Assembly: GCF_014250475.1 (NCBI RefSeq)
Contig: NZ_CP060204.1
Location: 1,687,001-1,751,000 of the forward strand
From: Selenomonas timonae
GTDB taxonomy: Bacteria > Bacillota > Negativicutes > Selenomonadales > Selenomonadaceae
Length of the DNA stretch: 64,000 nucleotides
Direction of reading: 5' to 3'
In this document: one piece after another, positions 61,204-64,000 of the stretch
How positions within the stretch are numbered: position 1 is the stretch's first letter
Layout of the letters: every line of letters begins with the position of its first letter
Made by a program: the position numbers and the translations under genes
The notes under the pieces: generated by a model
What the model was told of the DNA's origin: nothing
The model's input: the letters and a program-made list of their open reading frames with translations, nothing else
The model's database searches: none

Positions 61204-64000
61204 TTGGCATTATTTCGATGAGGACGAGATTTCCTTCGGCTCGGCAACCATGCTCTCGGGGCACAGCGGCGCGGGCAAGTCCACCCTGCTCGACGCCCTG
61301 CAGTACATCTTCATTGGGAGTCAGACGCAGGCGCGGTTCAACGCGGCGGCGACGCAGGAAGCACGGCGGACGCTGCTGCACTATCTGCGCGGCAAGATCA
61401 AGGCAGAAGGGGTACAGTATCTGCGCGCGGATGAATTTACCTCCTACATCGTGCTGGAATTCTATGACGATATAAAAAAGGTTTCCTTTCTTGCAGGATA
61501 TGTGGTCGATGTCTTCCGCGATGATAGTTTGCAGGAGGAATTCTTCCTGCTCGATCGACGTGCCCTCTCGGAGGTCGAGTTTCGTGGGGAGGACGGCGCG
61601 CTCTATACGCGGGAGGCATTTCATCGGCGCTATGCACACGGCAGCAGCGTCTTCGAGACGGGGAAGAAGCAGTGGTAGCGGCGCCTGATGAACCGACTGG
61701 GGCAGCTTTCTGCACGCTTCTTGCCGGCTTTTTCACGCGCGCTCGCCTTTCGCCCCATCAATCAGGTGCGCGATTTTATCTATGAGTACATCCTCCTCCC
61801 GCGCGATCTGAAATTGGACGTCCTGCGCGAGGTGTTCTACTCCTATCAGAAATTCGAGCGCGATCTGCAGGGGCTGCGCGCGCAGAAGCACGAACTGGAA
61901 ACGCTGCAGGAGCACTATGATTCCTTCTGCAAGTGGCGGGATACCGCATGCGAGCAGGAGTTTGTCCTCCTGTCCTACAGGCATATGCGCGAGGCGGAAA
62001 AGCTGGATGCGGGGCGTATGCAGAAAGAGTCCTGCCGCGAACGCGTGGATGAGCTGCAGGTCAGAATGCACGAGCAGGAGCGGCTGTCCGAGCGCAGGAA
62101 TCTTGAGCAGCAGGAGGCATATGCCGCGTGGCAGGGCAATGATACAAAGCGAAGGCGTGACGAACTGCTTGCAGCGCAGAAGGAATGCGAGGAGAAGCAG
62201 CGTGCGCTCAGAGCATCCCATCGACAGCTGCAGCAGAAAATGCTGCGGGAATCCGAGCGAATTGCAGCGCTTGCCGCATATCCTGCGGGCGAATTCTATG
62301 CGCTGCCGGAGGGCGCGGCGGCATCCTTGGGCGAGCTGTCGCAGATACTCACACATGCGGCGGAGGCTGACGTACGGGCGGAGGAGATTGGGCAGCTGCA
62401 AGGGGGGCTGCGCGATGGCGGCACACTGCTCGCTGAGATCGGCGCAGGGATGCAGCGCGGCGCACTCCTCTTGGAACAGGAGCAGACGGCAGCCGGAGCG
62501 AGGCAGGAGGAACTGCGCGCGGAGATCGACGGGCTCAAGCGGCGGCAGCGCAAATACCGCCCCGAGATGACGCGGCTCAAGGAGCTCTTGGAGCAGCGGC
62601 TTGCGGGACGCTCCGGGGTCTATGTGCTCTGCGAGGAGCTGGAGATTCTGGACGAGGAGTGGCGCGATACACTGGAAGGCTATCTGAACACCCAGCGCTT
62701 CGATCTCCTCGTGGATGAGTCTGTCTTTCGTGAGGCGCTGCATATCTATGAGCGTGAAAAGAAGCAGCGCCATTTCGACGGCGTCGGGCTTGTCAATACG
62801 GAGGCAGAGAAAAAGTATCTCGGCGTACAGGAAAACGGATCGCTTGCAGCCCTCCTGCAGGCGAAGAATCCCCTTGCACAGGCGCGCATTGACCATCTGC
62901 TTGGGTCGGTTATGCAGGCTGCGGACGAGCAGGAGATGATAACGTATCGGAGCGCCGCAACCAAGAGCTGTATGTCCTACAAGGGTCTTGTGGCGCGTCA
63001 GATACCACGGCGCTTCTATGAGATCCCGTACATCGGCGCGGGCGCGATTGAGCGTCAGCTAGAGATCCGTCAGCGGGAGTTGGAGGAGGTGCGTCAACGA
63101 CTTGCTGCGCTCGCAGAGGAAGCGCGCCGCATGCAGACATTTGCCGACCTTCTGCACGAGCCTCTGCATCGGTATGGAGATTTTGCCGAGCAGCTGGGCG
63201 TCCTGTCCGAACTCGAAGCCTGCGCAGCGGAGCTGGCGCGGATGGCTGAGGAGCTCTCCGGCATGGATCTCAGCGAGGCGGAGCGCCTGAAAGCCGCCTA
63301 TGAGGAGGCGCGTCAGCGCGCAGAGGAGGCGGCACGCGCATGCAGTGAGACGACGAAGGAGCAGGCCCGTGCCGAGTCTGCGCTCGACCAGGCGGAGCGC
63401 GCACTGCCGCTTCTTGCACGCGCGGAGGAGGAGTCGGGGCAGGCGGTTCGGGCGTGGCGCGATGCCTATCCGGAGCTGTCCGAGGCAGCCGAGGCGCGGC
63501 TTGCCGCTCTCATGCAGGAGGCACACGGCGAGCGCAGCATGGAGGAGCGTCTGCAGAGCTACGAGAGCAGCCGGCGCGGCAACGAGACGCGGCGTGACAA
63601 TATGTGGCAGCAGCTGCTTGTCGCGCGCGAGCGCTACGGGCTGGAACACGGCGATACGGGGCACGTCTATGACCCCGATCATGCCTACTACGCACAGATC
63701 CACGCACGCCTTGCGGCGACGGATATTCCCGCCTTCGAGGAGAAGGCGCGCGAGGCTCTGGCGCAGTCGGAGATGGAGTTCAAGGCGCATTTCATCTTCA
63801 GTATGCGCGAAGCGATCGAGAGTGCGCGGCATGAATTCCGTGACCTGAACTATTCGCTCGATCAATTTCAGTTCCACAAGGATAAATACAGCTTCCTCAT
63901 CACGCCCAGCGCGAAGTACAAGCCGTTTTACGATGCGGTCATGACGGCGGATTGGGAGATGGCGGGCGGGCTCTTTGCGGAGACCGATGCGGCGGCAAAC
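61172..64000 (+). pseudogene. jetC: Wadjet SMC-like ATPase JetC, interrupted by an amber stop (3' partial)
   Basis: JetC is the SMC ATPase that powers loop extrusion. ATG 61172 follows AAAGGAGGAGG; Walker A is GHSGAGKST (30-38). TAG at 61676-61678 (codon 169) stops the frame after TGKKQW. The same frame is then open to the end of the window (RRLMNRLGQLSARFLP..., long coiled coil, LNYSLDQFQFHKDKYSFLIT). Thus one base change, not a frameshift, breaks it. The C-terminal signature and Walker B, and jetD, would lie beyond 64000. Confidence 0.87.

Noticed and set aside
61733-62896. 387-codon minus-strand frame over jetC
   Set aside because: Leu/Arg/Cys-rich shadow of the coiled-coil codons of jetC.

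Overview
The window looks like chromosome from a Selenomonas-like member of the Negativicutes (Bacillota). This is inferred from the housekeeping genes, the strong GGAGG ribosome sites and the G+C-rich coding; I could not run a search. It divides into a prophage region (1-37799), an insertion-sequence island (about 37800-45640) and ordinary chromosome (about 45640-64000).

Prophage region. Bases 1-14858 are the late genes of a long-tailed HK97-type siphophage, all on the + strand: large terminase (5' end outside the window), portal, ClpP-like prohead protease, capsid, head-tail connectors, major tail protein, tail chaperones joined by a -1 frameshift, tape measure, tail tip genes and holin. 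A terminator follows, then a small SHOCT-like gene, an intact large serine recombinase and the N-terminal third of a second one. From 17.1 to 24.1 kb lies a block of defence cargo: a BstXI-like restriction-modification set with its own promoter, and a minus-strand operon encoding an ABC-three-component (ABC-3C) conflict system, followed by an XRE regulator and a broken AlkA-type glycosylase. From 24.3 kb phage early genes run rightward: sigma-like factor, Gp157, Sak4-like annealing ATPase, DUF669 SSB-like protein, helicase, primase-helicase, RusA, DUF4406 and a DUF1492/ArpU-like regulator. Next come an iteron array over a promoter, HNH nuclease, small terminase, ParB-methylase, amidase and a cytosine methylase that has lost its 3' end. 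That truncated gene is fused to the C-terminal half of a serine recombinase ending at 37799. The order (late genes, recombinase, early genes, small terminase, lysis gene, recombinase remnant) fits two abutting or rearranged prophages, the second without structural genes.

IS island. A DUF389 membrane protein gene with a probable 1-base frameshift is followed by two full-length IS5-family copies, both with nonsense mutations, an inverted fragment of a third copy and a truncated IS256-family element. Between them lies a strikingly A/T-rich two-gene operon (40721-43264) of unknown function; its first product resembles DUF5677 proteins. I regard it, with the ABC-3C operon, as the best candidate for a little-described system.

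Chromosome. comM/YifB and a YqfO-like gene lead into a probable glycosylation cluster (methyltransferase-like, GT-A glycosyltransferase, TPR-GT41), then dnaE, an RsuA-family pseudouridine synthase, a BaiN/YhiN-like flavoprotein, aroA, cmk and plsC. Wadjet genes jetA, jetB and jetC follow within 21 bases of plsC. jetC has an in-frame amber codon at codon 169, so this plasmid-defence system is probably inactive unless the codon is suppressed or is a sequencing error.
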